DNA of 41,644 nucleotides from Chloroflexota bacterium (GTDB taxonomy: Bacteria; Chloroflexota; Dormibacteria; CF-121), in NCBI GenBank assembly GCA_005882775.1, contig VBDY01000124.1, positions 1 through 41,644 on the forward strand. Direction: 5' to 3'. The stretch's first letter is position 1; each line of letters opens with the position of its first letter. A program made the position numbers and the translations under genes. The notes under the pieces were generated by a model. That model saw nothing but the letters and a program-made list of their open reading frames with translations, searched no databases and was not told the DNA's origin. Of the stretch, positions 7,509 to 15,496 are shown one piece after another.

Positions 7509-8669
7509 TTACTTGAAGGCGCTGAGACCCGTGATCTCCTCGCCGATCGCGAGCATGTGGACCTCGTTGGTACCCTCGTAGGTCAGCACCGTTTCCAGGT
7601 TCGCCATGTGGCGCATCACCGGATATTCGAGGCTGATTCCGTTTGCCCCCAGGATGCTGCGCGCGTCCCGCGCGATCTGGAGCGCCTGGCGCGCGTTGTT
7701 CATTTTCGCCATTGAGATCTGGGTCGCGCTAGCCTTGCCGCGGTCCTTGAGGCGGCCGAGCTGCAGCGCCAGCAGCTGCCCCTTTGTGATCTCGGTGATC
7801 ATGCCGACCAGTTTTTCCTGGGTGAGCTGGTAGCCGGCGATAGGCCGGTCGAACTGGACCCGCTCCCTGGCGTATTCGAGCGCGCTCTGATAGCAGGCGA
7901 TTGCCGCTCCAAGTGACCCCCAAACGATGCCGAAGCGCGCCTCGTTCAGGCAGGAAAGCGGTCCCTTCAGGCCGCGCGCTCCCGGTAGCTCACTGGAGGC
8001 AGGCACCCGGCAATCGTCAAGTATCAGCTCTGAGGTAACGGACGCTCGCATGGACAGCTTGTTGTGGATCTCGCGCGCCTCGAAACCTTTCGTGCCTTTC
8101 TCCACCAGGAAACCTCGGATGCCATCGTCGGTTCGAGCCCAGACCAGGGCAAGGTGGGCCAGGTTGCCGTTGGTGATCCAGCGCTTGGTCCCGTTCAGGA
8201 TCCAGTCATTGCCGTCCCGTCGGGCCCTGGTCGCCATCCCGGCGGGGTTGGACCCGAACTCGGGTTCGGTAAGGCCGAAGCAACCGATCACCTCTCCACG
8301 GGCCATTGGCGGCAGCCAGCGCTCCTTCTGCTCCTGCGAACCGTAGTGGTTGATGGGAAACATGCAAAGCGAACCCTGGACGGACACAAAGCTGCGCAGT
8401 CCGCTGTCTCCGCGCTCGAGCTCCTGGCAGGCGAGCCCGTACATGACATTGCTCATGCCGGCCGCGCCGTACCCCTGCAGGTGCATGCCGAAGAGCCCCA
8501 AAGAGGCGAGCTCAGGGACGATCTCCATCGGGAATGTCCCGCGCTCGTAGTGCTCTGCCACTATGGGGATGAACCGCTTGTCGACGAATCGACCCACTGT
8601 GGATCGGACCAGGCGCTCCTCGTCATTCAGGAGCTCGTCAGTGTTATAGAAATCGACCGAGCCTGGCAA
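7509..8669 (-). CDS. Acyl-CoA dehydrogenase, probably glutaryl-CoA type
   Basis: This flavoprotein of about 386 residues oxidises an acyl-CoA to the enoyl-CoA. GCFGLTEPEFGSNP is the FAD/substrate loop, RVQFDRPIAGYQLTQ the second signature, and TYEGTNEVHMLAIGE holds the catalytic glutamate in the position and context of glutaryl-CoA dehydrogenase. N-terminal DELLNDEERLVRSTVGRFVD also fits that subgroup. Glutaryl-CoA dehydrogenase works in lysine and tryptophan breakdown. Other short-chain acyl-CoA dehydrogenases remain possible. I chose TTG 8669 because the GTG at 8711 would run through the divergent promoter and into pheA. It ends 5 bases from the convergent glycerophosphodiesterase gene. Confidence 0.8.
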   Translation of the reverse strand: MPGSVDFYNTDELLNDEERLVRSTVGRFVDKRFIPIVAEHYERGTFPMEIVPELASLGLFGMHLQGYGAAGMSNVMYGLACQELERGDSGLRSFVSVQGSLCMFPINHYGSQEQKERWLPPMARGEVIGCFGLTEPEFGSNPAGMATRARRDGNDWILNGTKRWITNGNLAHLALVWARTDDGIRGFLVEKGTKGFEAREIHNKLSMRASVTSELILDDCRVPASSELPGARGLKGPLSCLNEARFGIVWGSLGAAIACYQSALEYARERVQFDRPIAGYQLTQEKLVGMITEITKGQLLALQLGRLKDRGKASATQISMAKMNNARQALQIARDARSILGANGISLEYPVMRHMANLETVLTYEGTNEVHMLAIGEEITGLSAFK

Positions 8670-8681
8670 AGCGCACTCAAT

Positions 8682-8689
8682 TCTATAGA
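8682..8689. promoter_or_regulatory. Shared palindromic -10 box (TCTATAGA)
   Basis: The palindrome TCTATAGA provides a TATAGA hexamer on both strands. It lies 15 bases before the pheA ATG (8705) and 12 bases before the proposed TTG of the acyl-CoA dehydrogenase (8669). It could serve as a bidirectional -10 element with very short leaders. No good -35 hexamer was found on either side, so this is a suggestion. Confidence 0.4.
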
Positions 8690-8704
8690 GTGGCGGGAAC
8701 ACGA

Positions 8705-9604
8705 ATGGCACTCACCATGGGCTATCAGGGTGAACCCGGCGCGTACTCGGAGGAGGCGCTGACCGCGAGCTTTCCCTCAGTCGAGCCGGTCGCCCAAAGG
8801 ACGCTGCGCCACGTGTTCCACCGGGTAGCCGACCGGACGGTCGATTTTGCCCTGGTTCCCATAGAGAATTCCCAGGCGGGAAGCGTGCTGGATACCTACG
8901 ACCTGTTGCTCGAATATCGAGTACTGGTTGTGGGGGAGGTTGCCCTGCAGGTCGATCACTGCCTGCTGACCCTCCCCGGCGCGCAAGGTGCGGGCCTTCG
9001 CCGGGTTCTCTCGCACCCGCAAGCGCTCGCCCAGTGCGAGGCTTTCATCGTCCGGGAGCGGCTCGATCCCGTCCCGGTTTATGACACCGCGGGTGCGGCC
9101 CGACAGATCCAGGCCGAGGCAAAGCCCGATCAGGCTGCCATCGCCAGCCAGCGCGCGGCCGGCCTCTACGGGCTCGAAGTCAGGAACGAGCGGATCCAGA
9201 CGGTGCAGGAGAATGTGACCCGGTTCTTCGTGGTCAGTCGCCGGGGCCCGGGGCGCCCCAAGCTTCCAGCGATCAAGCGCAAGCGCTTCGGTTGGAAAAC
9301 CTCGGTGGTCTGCTCGGTCCGAAACGAGCCGGGCGCGCTCTACGAATTGCTGAGCTGCTTCAAGGAGCAAGGGGTGAATCTCTCAAAGCTCGAATCGCGG
9401 CCGCGGCGAGACCCGCCCTGGGAGTATGTGTTCTACCTCGACCTGGACGGGCGCCGCTCGGAGCGCCCGGTCGCCGCGGCCCTTCGGGCGGCTCGTCGGG
9501 CGACCACCTTCATCCAGGTCCTGGGCACCTATCCCCGCGCACTGCCCCTGGCGGTCCCGCCTCTCCGCCGTCGGGCCCGGCGAGTTCCGGCCGGAGCCCC
9601 GTGA
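8705..9604 (+). CDS. pheA: Prephenate dehydratase with ACT domain
   Basis: This 299-residue monofunctional enzyme converts prephenate to phenylpyruvate in phenylalanine synthesis. The catalytic domain (about 3-180) begins GYQGEPGAYSE, contains VPIENSQAGSV, and ends with NVTRFFVVSR. Thr172-Arg173-Phe174 is the conserved TRF motif. An ACT domain follows (about 197-275) with GALYELL and LESRP, the phenylalanine-sensing motifs, so feedback inhibition is expected. The basic tail after residue 280 is extra. ATG 8705 is preferred to GTG 8690 because the conserved strand starts at once after it. No chorismate mutase domain is present. Confidence 0.93.
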   Translation: MALTMGYQGEPGAYSEEALTASFPSVEPVAQRTLRHVFHRVADRTVDFALVPIENSQAGSVLDTYDLLLEYRVLVVGEVALQVDHCLLTLPGAQGAGLRRVLSHPQALAQCEAFIVRERLDPVPVYDTAGAARQIQAEAKPDQAAIASQRAAGLYGLEVRNERIQTVQENVTRFFVVSRRGPGRPKLPAIKRKRFGWKTSVVCSVRNEPGALYELLSCFKEQGVNLSKLESRPRRDPPWEYVFYLDLDGRRSERPVAAALRAARRATTFIQVLGTYPRALPLAVPPLRRRARRVPAGAP

Positions 9605-9636
9605 CGCATCCTTCTTATCATGGGTGAGACGGATGT

Positions 9637-11388
9637 ATGGTCAATCCCCTCTCCCTGCGGCACTTCTATCTGCGCAACAAGCGCAAAGTCATTCCGGTCA
9701 TTGGGATCCTGGCGCTGGCGATCGTGGGCGTGGTGGTCACCGACTCGTTGCTGGCGTCGGCCCGCCAGACCGCCTATGCAACCTTCAGTAGTTACCAGAA
9801 GCTGATCCTGGTCGCCCCCCGGGCGACTCGCGACCAGGATCTGGCCAACCCACTTCAGCAATCCCTGGCGCAGCTCAAAGAAGTCCAGGCTGGAGTGGAC
9901 GCGCTGGCGGGCGACCAGGGCATCTCCGCCTACTACGCGTCCTTGAGCGCGCTACCCCTCGAACTGCGCGCGCGCGTTCCGGCGCTCGATCAATTGCAGC
10001 GCGATGCCGGCAACTCCCGCTACTACGCCGCCCGGCTCCGGGGCGACCTGACGCCCCTTGCCCAGCTGATAACGCGCGTCCAGCGCCTGCAGGCTGAGGA
10101 GCAGGCGTTCTCCAGGCTGGCCGACCGGCTCGCCCAGAACCCGCGCGACCCCGCCGCGCTCATAAGCTACCTCCAGAATCACCAGACCTGGCTTCGCTCG
10201 CTGCTGCCGGACATCTCGCAGCTCGGTCAGCTTCAGGCCGCCGTGACCAACGCCTCCGCCGACCTTCAGGGTTTGCAGCGTTCGCTCGAAGCCGCCAACC
10301 GGGACGCCGCCTCCCTCAATGCAAGGAGCTTTTCACTTCCTCCCATCCCCCCACCGCCGCCGTCGCCGGAGGCGCAACTGCGGCAATTTCAGGCGTCGCT
10401 CGACCGGCTGGGACAGACCCTGTCATCGTTCGAGGCGCCTCAGGCCGACATCGACAAGCTGGTGGCCGCCAGCCGGCAGATCGCCGGCACCGACTTTGCT
10501 CAAGCGGATGCCTACTCGAACCTGAACGTGAACATGCTGGCCGGGAACGCGCAGTTCGACCTATATGGAGTCAGCGGCAGCGGCATGCAGCAGCTCCTCG
10601 GCCTCTACGGCGACCGGCTCAAGGCAGGCCGGCTCCCCAGGCAGACCGCGAGTGAGATTGCCCTGTCGGAGGAGGTCGCACGCTCCAAGGGAGTGGGCAT
10701 CGGCGGCCAGGTCGGGAACAGCTTCGACGAGCTGGATCGCCTGCCCGATGCCTTCACCGTGGTCGGAATCCTGGAAGGCCCGGCCCGAGTCGGACTGATC
10801 CCGTTCGATTACATGACCCAGCACTATCTGTTCGAGCGCCGGTATGAGGGCCTGGTGGTGGCGCCGCTGGCCGGCCATGAGCTGCAGGTTCATCAGGCGC
10901 TCGAGCAGCTGGTCGCGGGCAAACCGTTCCGGCTCTTCGACTGGCCCTACATCAAAGCCAAGATCGACAGCCTGATCCAGAACCTGGACACCATCAACCG
11001 CTTCCTCATCCTGCTGGTCACGATCGTGCTCTCGCTCGTAGTCGGCCTCCTCAACAACCTTTTCTTCAAGCAGCGGATGAACGAGTTTGGCCTGCTCGCC
11101 GCCATCGGCTATGCCCGCTGGCGCCTGATCGGGCGGGTAGCCTGGGAATCCCTTGGGGTGACGCTGGCGGCCTGGGTAGTCGGCTTGGGTCTGGGCATTG
11201 GCATCCTCTCGTGGTTCAACCAGAGCTTCATCGTGCCCCACGGGCTGTTGATGAATGTTTTCGACTGGGGCCTGCTGCTCAGCCACACGCTGCCCATCCC
11301 GCTGATGGTCTTCATCTTTGGCATGGGGACCGTGGCCTGGCAATTACTGAGGCTCGACCCGATTTCGATCATCGAGAGGCGCGACTGA
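9637..11388 (+). CDS. ABC transporter permease (FtsX/MacB-like) with long coiled-coil insert
   Basis: This 583-residue permease has one membrane segment near the N-terminus (about 15-37) and three near the C-terminus (about 457-478, 505-527, 547-571), the FtsX/MacB topology. Between them lie about 230 residues of Gln/Leu/Ala-rich helix with coiled-coil character, a proline-rich break (PPIPPPPPSPE), and then a short MacB-type periplasmic domain. The usual family has no such helical insert, which may reach across the envelope or contact a partner. A TATCAT box at 9616-9621 may be its -10. The ATPase gene starts within its stop codon (TGATG), so the two form a transporter. The cargo is unknown. 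Confidence 0.8.
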   Translation: MVNPLSLRHFYLRNKRKVIPVIGILALAIVGVVVTDSLLASARQTAYATFSSYQKLILVAPRATRDQDLANPLQQSLAQLKEVQAGVDALAGDQGISAYYASLSALPLELRARVPALDQLQRDAGNSRYYAARLRGDLTPLAQLITRVQRLQAEEQAFSRLADRLAQNPRDPAALISYLQNHQTWLRSLLPDISQLGQLQAAVTNASADLQGLQRSLEAANRDAASLNARSFSLPPIPPPPPSPEAQLRQFQASLDRLGQTLSSFEAPQADIDKLVAASRQIAGTDFAQADAYSNLNVNMLAGNAQFDLYGVSGSGMQQLLGLYGDRLKAGRLPRQTASEIALSEEVARSKGVGIGGQVGNSFDELDRLPDAFTVVGILEGPARVGLIPFDYMTQHYLFERRYEGLVVAPLAGHELQVHQALEQLVAGKPFRLFDWPYIKAKIDSLIQNLDTINRFLILLVTIVLSLVVGLLNNLFFKQRMNEFGLLAAIGYARWRLIGRVAWESLGVTLAAWVVGLGLGIGILSWFNQSFIVPHGLLMNVFDWGLLLSHTLPIPLMVFIFGMGTVAWQLLRLDPISIIERRD

Positions 11389-12041
11389 TGCTTACCGCTG
11401 AGTCCGTGGGGCTCGACTATCGCAACGGCGGATCGGTCAACCGCGCAGTCGACGGCGTTTCATTGAGCATCGATCCTGGCAGCTTCCTCGGGGTGATCGG
11501 TCCGTCGGGGTCGGGAAAAAGCTCGCTGATGTACTTGCTTTCCGGGATGAAGCGCCCCAGTCGAGGGCGCCTGGCTTTCGAAGCCCGCGATTACGCCGCT
11601 ATGCAGGCCGCCGAGCTGATGCGGCTACGCCGCCGGCGTTTTGGCTTCGTCTTCCAGCAGCATTTCCTGATCAACTACCTCAGCGTTTTCGAGAACGTGC
11701 TGGTCGGAGCGGTGCGGCGCGACCACGCGACCGCTGCCCGGGCGCATCAACTTCTCGGCCAGGTCGGGCTTGCGGACGAGCTCCACAAGCGCCCGTTTCA
11801 GCTATCGATCGGCGAGCGGCAGCGAGTTGCGGTCGTGCGAGCCCTGGTCCACCTGCCCGCGATCGTTTTCGCGGACGAGCCCACGGCCTCCCTTGACCAG
11901 GCGACCGGCAGGCAGGTGGTTGAGGTGCTGGGCCACTTCCGCCAGCAGACCGGCGGCGCGGTTGTGGTCGTCACGCACGATCCTGACATGCTGACCGGCG
12001 CGGACCAGATACTCCATATGCGCGACGGGCGCTTGAACTAG
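11388..12041 (+). CDS. ABC transporter ATP-binding protein (LolD/MacB type)
   Basis: This 217-residue ATPase is partner to the preceding permease, its ATG overlapping that gene's TGA by one base. Walker A GPSGSGKSS is at 38-46, the Q-loop near 90, Walker B AIVFADEP at 158-165, D-loop ASLD after it, and the H-loop histidine at 197. The signature is LSIGE (139-143) instead of LSGGQ, a notable departure in the ATP-sandwiching loop. Such ATPases power lipoprotein release, macrolide export or cell-division signalling rather than classical import. The stop codon shares CTAG with the convergent HD-domain gene. Confidence 0.88.
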   Translation: MLTAESVGLDYRNGGSVNRAVDGVSLSIDPGSFLGVIGPSGSGKSSLMYLLSGMKRPSRGRLAFEARDYAAMQAAELMRLRRRRFGFVFQQHFLINYLSVFENVLVGAVRRDHATAARAHQLLGQVGLADELHKRPFQLSIGERQRVAVVRALVHLPAIVFADEPTASLDQATGRQVVEVLGHFRQQTGGAVVVVTHDPDMLTGADQILHMRDGRLN

Positions 12042-12616
12042 CCGGCGGCCCCGACGCCTGCCAGCCCCAGCGGCTCGGCGCTGGTCTTCATGGCGTCGAT
12101 CACGGTCTGGATGTGCAGGTCCAGGTCGACGCCAAGCTGCTCGGCCCCGGCAAATATCTGCTCGCGGTGCACGCCCCGGGCAAAAGCCTTGTCTTTGAAC
12201 TTCTTCTTGACCGAGTTGACTTCGACCTCGGAGATCGACTTGCTTGGACGGACCAGGGCCACGGCGGCCACGAACCCAACCAGCTCGTCGACCGCGTAAA
12301 GGACCTTCTGCATGGGCGTCGTCCGGGGCGCATTGGCGTGGTCGGAGTGGGACAGGACCGCGTACCAGATCTCCTCCGGCCAGCCACGCTCTTTCAGGAT
12401 GGCCGAGCCACGCATGGCGTGTTCTGACGCGTCGGGAAATCGCTCGTAGTCGTAGTCGTGGAGCAGGCCGGCGATCCCCCAGGTCTCCGGGTCGCCGCCA
12501 TACTTTGGCGCATAGGCGCGCATGGCCGCCTCCACCCCGAGGCCGTGCTTGACCAGCTGGGGGTTCTTGGTGAACTCGTTGAGGACGCTCCAGGCCTCCG
12601 CCCGGCTTGCCGCCAT
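12038..12616 (-). CDS. HD-domain metal-dependent phosphohydrolase-like protein
   Basis: This 192-residue protein has an HD-superfamily pattern: His24 in LVKHG, His53-Asp54 in LLHDYDYERF, then His residues in SEHAM and SHSDH. These would bind one or two metal ions. Members hydrolyse nucleotides or other phosphates, and this compact subgroup is often annotated only as HD domain. ATG 12616 is chosen over an upstream GTG at 12664, which lies in a promoter region. A TAGACT box at 12625-12630 ends 8 bases before this ATG, so the transcript may be leaderless. The substrate is unknown. Confidence 0.78.
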   Translation of the reverse strand: MAASRAEAWSVLNEFTKNPQLVKHGLGVEAAMRAYAPKYGGDPETWGIAGLLHDYDYERFPDASEHAMRGSAILKERGWPEEIWYAVLSHSDHANAPRTTPMQKVLYAVDELVGFVAAVALVRPSKSISEVEVNSVKKKFKDKAFARGVHREQIFAGAEQLGVDLDLHIQTVIDAMKTSAEPLGLAGVGAAG

Positions 12617-12648
12617 GGCCGTCGAGTCTAGCAGGGCAATCTGGCCTA

Positions 12649-12677
12649 TTGACGGCCTTCCCAAACGGTCATACGCT
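12649..12677 (+). promoter_or_regulatory. Sigma-70-type promoter of the 46-residue membrane protein
   Basis: TTGACG at 12649-12654 and TACGCT at 12672-12677 are separated by 17 bases. The start codon it serves is 22 bases further on at 12700, with a strong ribosome site between them. Confidence 0.6.
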
Positions 12678-12699
12678 GGCGTCAGGAGGGTATCGAAAA

Positions 12700-12840
12700 A
12701 TGGTCCGCCACGTGGGCCACTGGATCGACATGGTCGAGGCCGTCTTGATCATCGGGGTCCTGCTGGTCATCGCCTGGCTGGCCTGGCAGGCCGTCACGCA
12801 GGCCTATGGGCCGGTCGTCAACATCCTGGGCAAGTTCTGA
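12700..12840 (+). CDS. 46-residue single-span membrane protein
   Basis: The frame starts at ATG 12700, preceded by AGGAGGG (12684-12690), the best Shine-Dalgarno sequence in this part of the window, and by a good promoter. The product has a short amphipathic start (MVRHVGHWIDMVEA), one hydrophobic helix of about 20 residues (VLIIGVLLVIAWLAWQA), and a short tail. No family is recognised. It could be a regulator of a membrane complex or a toxin-like peptide. It is followed after about 45 bases by tRNA-Lys, which has its own -10 box. Confidence 0.65.
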   Translation: MVRHVGHWIDMVEAVLIIGVLLVIAWLAWQAVTQAYGPVVNILGKF

Positions 12841-12873
12841 AGTCGTCGAGCCAGGACGTCGCACTCGCGTTCC

Positions 12874-12879
12874 TATAAT
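12874..12879 (+). promoter_or_regulatory. -10 element of tRNA-Lys
   Basis: A perfect TATAAT lies 8 bases before the mature tRNA 5' end. No convincing -35 hexamer is visible at the expected distance. Confidence 0.55.
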
Positions 12880-12886
12880 TCGGGGC

Positions 12887-12958
12887 GGGGGTGTAGCTCA
12901 GTGGTAGAGCACCTGCCTTTTAAGCAGGGTGTCGAGAGTTCGATCCTCTCCGCCCCTA
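12887..12958 (+). tRNA. tRNA-Lys (anticodon TTT)
   Basis: A complete cloverleaf can be folded: a 7-pair acceptor stem (two G-U pairs), the D stem GCTC/GAGC, an anticodon stem CCTGC/GCAGG with loop CTTTTAA, and a T stem GAGAG/CTCTC with loop TTCGATC. The anticodon TTT is at 12919-12921. The discriminator is A12958 and no CCA is encoded. The last three bases are also the stop codon of the convergent amidohydrolase gene. Confidence 0.96.
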
Positions 12959-14587
12959 GTCTGTTGCCTCATAGGCCAGCTGGCCTCCAACGATCGTGGC
13001 GCGGACATGAGCCGAAAGCACCGACTCAGTGGGCACCGACAGAAGGTCCTGATCGAAAACCGTGATGTCGGCCAGCATCCCAGGCGCCAGGGACCCCTTC
13101 TCGCCCTCGGCGAACTCGGCGTAAGCACTTCCCACGGTGTACGCCTCCAACGCCTGCGGCACTGTCAGCCGTTCATTTGGGATCCACCCTCCGGCGGGCT
13201 CGCCCTGCTGCGTCGTCCGGTTGACCGCCGTGTTGAGACCCAGCCGTGGGTCGAGGAAGACAACCGGCCAGTCTGATCCGAAGGCGAGCCTACCGCCGGC
13301 CCGCTGGATCGACGCCCATGACCAGCCGCGGGACGCACGGTCCGTACCAATCTGCTTGACCCAGACCTCGAACAGATTCTTCGAAGGGTCCGCGTGGTAG
13401 GGCTGCATGCTGGCCACCACGCCCAGCCGGCCAAAACGAGGAATGTCGGCCGGGTCAATGGCCTCGATGTGCTCGATCCGGTGACGCCGCTCGCGAGGAC
13501 CATTCGCTCGGGCCGCTGCGTCGAACGCGTCGAGCGCGGTGCGGATGGCTCGGTCGCCAATGGCATGGGCCTGCACCTGCCAACCGCGCCGATCGGCGAT
13601 CAGCAGCGCCGCCTCGAATTCCCGAGGCTCCCAGCGGGGGTGGCCGGTCGCATCGGGTTGGCCGGCCCGTGCCCCTTCGTAGGGCGCCAGAAAAGAGGCC
13701 GTCCTCGATTCCACCACGCCGTCCATGAATGTCTTGAGGATGCCGCCTCGCAGCCATAAATCGTCCCGGCGCGGGAATGCATCGTCCTCGTACCCCGCGA
13801 GGCGTTTCTCCCAGTCCGCCATCGACTGGCCAGGCACCATGATCCGCGACAGACGGACGCGGATTCGTGGGAGGCCGCGCTCGCGTAGCCGCTCGAAGGT
13901 CTCAAATGGTATGGCCGGCAGGCATGCGTCCTGGACACTCGTCAACCCATGGCGCACGGCCAGTTGCATGGCCTGCTGGATGAGTTCAAGCTCGGCCGCA
14001 GGCGATAGAGCCGGCAGCACCCGGTCGACCAGCTCCATTGCCGTTTCCTTGAGTATCCCGGTGGCTTCGCCCCGCTCGTTTCGTACGATCTGGCCCCCCG
14101 CGGGATCCGGCGTGTCCTTCGCGATCCCCATTCGAGCGAGCGCCGCCGAGTTCACCCACATGGTGTGCATGTCATAGGAGCCGAACGCGGCCGGCCGATC
14201 GGCGACGACGCTGTCGAGCAGGATACGGTCGGGGAACCCGCCTGGGAACTCGCCGTAGAACCAGCCGCGGCCGTTGACCCAATCACGGTCGGGATTAGCG
14301 CGGGCAAATTGAGCGATCCGCTCGAGAATGCCCGCCACGGAGGTCTCGCCAGACAGCTCGAGGTTGGCGAGCTGTCGGGCTCCGTTGTGAATGTGCTGGT
14401 GCGCGTCGTTGAGGCCGGGGCTGACCAGACCCCCCCGGGCGTCGAGTAAGCGTGCTCCTGGTCCGGCCAGGTCGCGGACCTGGCGGTTGTCTCCAATTGC
14501 CAGAATTCGCTCGCCCTCGATCGCAATCCCAGTGATGGTGGGGGCGGCCCCGAGGATGCGTCCGTTGATGATGACGAGCCGGCTCAC
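12956..14587 (-). CDS. YtcJ-like metal-dependent amidohydrolase
   Basis: This is a 543-residue amidohydrolase-superfamily enzyme of the amidohydrolase-3 (YtcJ) type. The start VSRLVIINGRIL (GTG 14587) is the family's small beta domain. The metal motif AHQHIH gives His63 and His65, QAHAIGDRAI the later histidine, RIEHIEAI another ligand, and GSDWPV the strand-8 aspartate. The frame continues upstream to 14749, but that part would overlap the divergent hydrolase and is not family-like. Substrates in this family are poorly known (N-substituted amides, N-acyl amino acids). The TAG stop lies within the 3' end of tRNA-Lys. Confidence 0.85.
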   Translation of the reverse strand: MSRLVIINGRILGAAPTITGIAIEGERILAIGDNRQVRDLAGPGARLLDARGGLVSPGLNDAHQHIHNGARQLANLELSGETSVAGILERIAQFARANPDRDWVNGRGWFYGEFPGGFPDRILLDSVVADRPAAFGSYDMHTMWVNSAALARMGIAKDTPDPAGGQIVRNERGEATGILKETAMELVDRVLPALSPAAELELIQQAMQLAVRHGLTSVQDACLPAIPFETFERLRERGLPRIRVRLSRIMVPGQSMADWEKRLAGYEDDAFPRRDDLWLRGGILKTFMDGVVESRTASFLAPYEGARAGQPDATGHPRWEPREFEAALLIADRRGWQVQAHAIGDRAIRTALDAFDAAARANGPRERRHRIEHIEAIDPADIPRFGRLGVVASMQPYHADPSKNLFEVWVKQIGTDRASRGWSWASIQRAGGRLAFGSDWPVVFLDPRLGLNTAVNRTTQQGEPAGGWIPNERLTVPQALEAYTVGSAYAEFAEGEKGSLAPGMLADITVFDQDLLSVPTESVLSAHVRATIVGGQLAYEATD

Positions 14588-14659
14588 AGGGGTCGCGGTG
14601 CTGGTCGTGCGATCCTCTCGTGGCACTCGGTACCGACTAGGATACGGCGGGAGACCTGA

Positions 14660-15496
14660 TTGAGCTCGTTCCTGCTTGGCGTTTCGCAGCTCACGCCCGC
14701 TCGTCTCGACAAAGAAGCAAACCTGCTGCGGATCGAGTCGGCCATGCAACAGACGGCGGACGCGGGCGGCGAGGCGATCATCTTCCCCGAGCTATTTCTG
14801 ACGGGCTATTTCCTCACTGAGAAACTGGCGAGCCTCGCCGAGCCGTTGGGCGGCCCCAGCCTGGTGCGGCTGTCGGCGCTCGCCCGCCGCTACCACCTGC
14901 TTACGATTTGCGGTTGGCCGGAAGCGGCTGACGGGTCGCGGCCGTACAACAGCGCCGTGATCATCGAGCGGGATGGTGAGGTGGTGGGCGCCTACCGGAA
15001 GACCCACCTGTTCGGCCGGGAGCCCGAATTTTTCGCCGCCGGTGACCGGCTCAGGGCGTTCGACTCCAGCGTGGGACGGATCGGTGTCCTGATCTGCTAC
15101 GACATGGAGTTTCCCGAGGCAGCTCGGATCCTCGCCCTGGACGGAGCGGCGGTCCTACTGTCCCCAACCGCCAATATGAATCCCTACTCCGCCTACCAGG
15201 CGGTCTACGCACGAGCCCGTGCCATGGAGAACGGCGTTTATGTTGCGACCGCTAACACCGTCGGCCGCCTCGATCGATTCGATTTCTTCGGAGAGAGCTC
15301 CGTGGTTGACCCGGAGGGTATCGTCCTTGAAATCGCGGGTGCCGAGGAGCGCGTTCTCATGGTTTCGGTGGATCCTGCTCGTGTCCCGCGATCCGAAGCG
15401 GCGCTTCGATACCTTCAGCACAGGCGGCCTGACTTATATGCCAGGCTAGCCCAGGTTGACGGGAGCCAACCCATGGGCCGCTCAAAGTCGAGCTAG
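14660..15496 (+). CDS. Carbon-nitrogen hydrolase (nitrilase superfamily)
   Basis: This 278-residue amidase has a Glu-Lys-Cys triad: Glu44 in FPELFLTGY, Lys114 in YRKTHLF, and Cys146 in LICYDMEFPE. These enzymes hydrolyse amides, carbamoyl compounds or nitriles. The TTG start at 14660 is preceded by GGCGGGAGA at proper spacing, with a TAGGAT box at 14638-14643. Omega-amidase, N-carbamoylputrescine amidase or a similar small-amide hydrolase are all possible. The divergent neighbour is another hydrolase acting on amide-type bonds, so the pair could serve one catabolic route, but this is inference. The stop overlaps the lipoprotein gene by 4 bases (CTAG). Confidence 0.87.
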   Translation: MSSFLLGVSQLTPARLDKEANLLRIESAMQQTADAGGEAIIFPELFLTGYFLTEKLASLAEPLGGPSLVRLSALARRYHLLTICGWPEAADGSRPYNSAVIIERDGEVVGAYRKTHLFGREPEFFAAGDRLRAFDSSVGRIGVLICYDMEFPEAARILALDGAAVLLSPTANMNPYSAYQAVYARARAMENGVYVATANTVGRLDRFDFFGESSVVDPEGIVLEIAGAEERVLMVSVDPARVPRSEAALRYLQHRRPDLYARLAQVDGSQPMGRSKSS

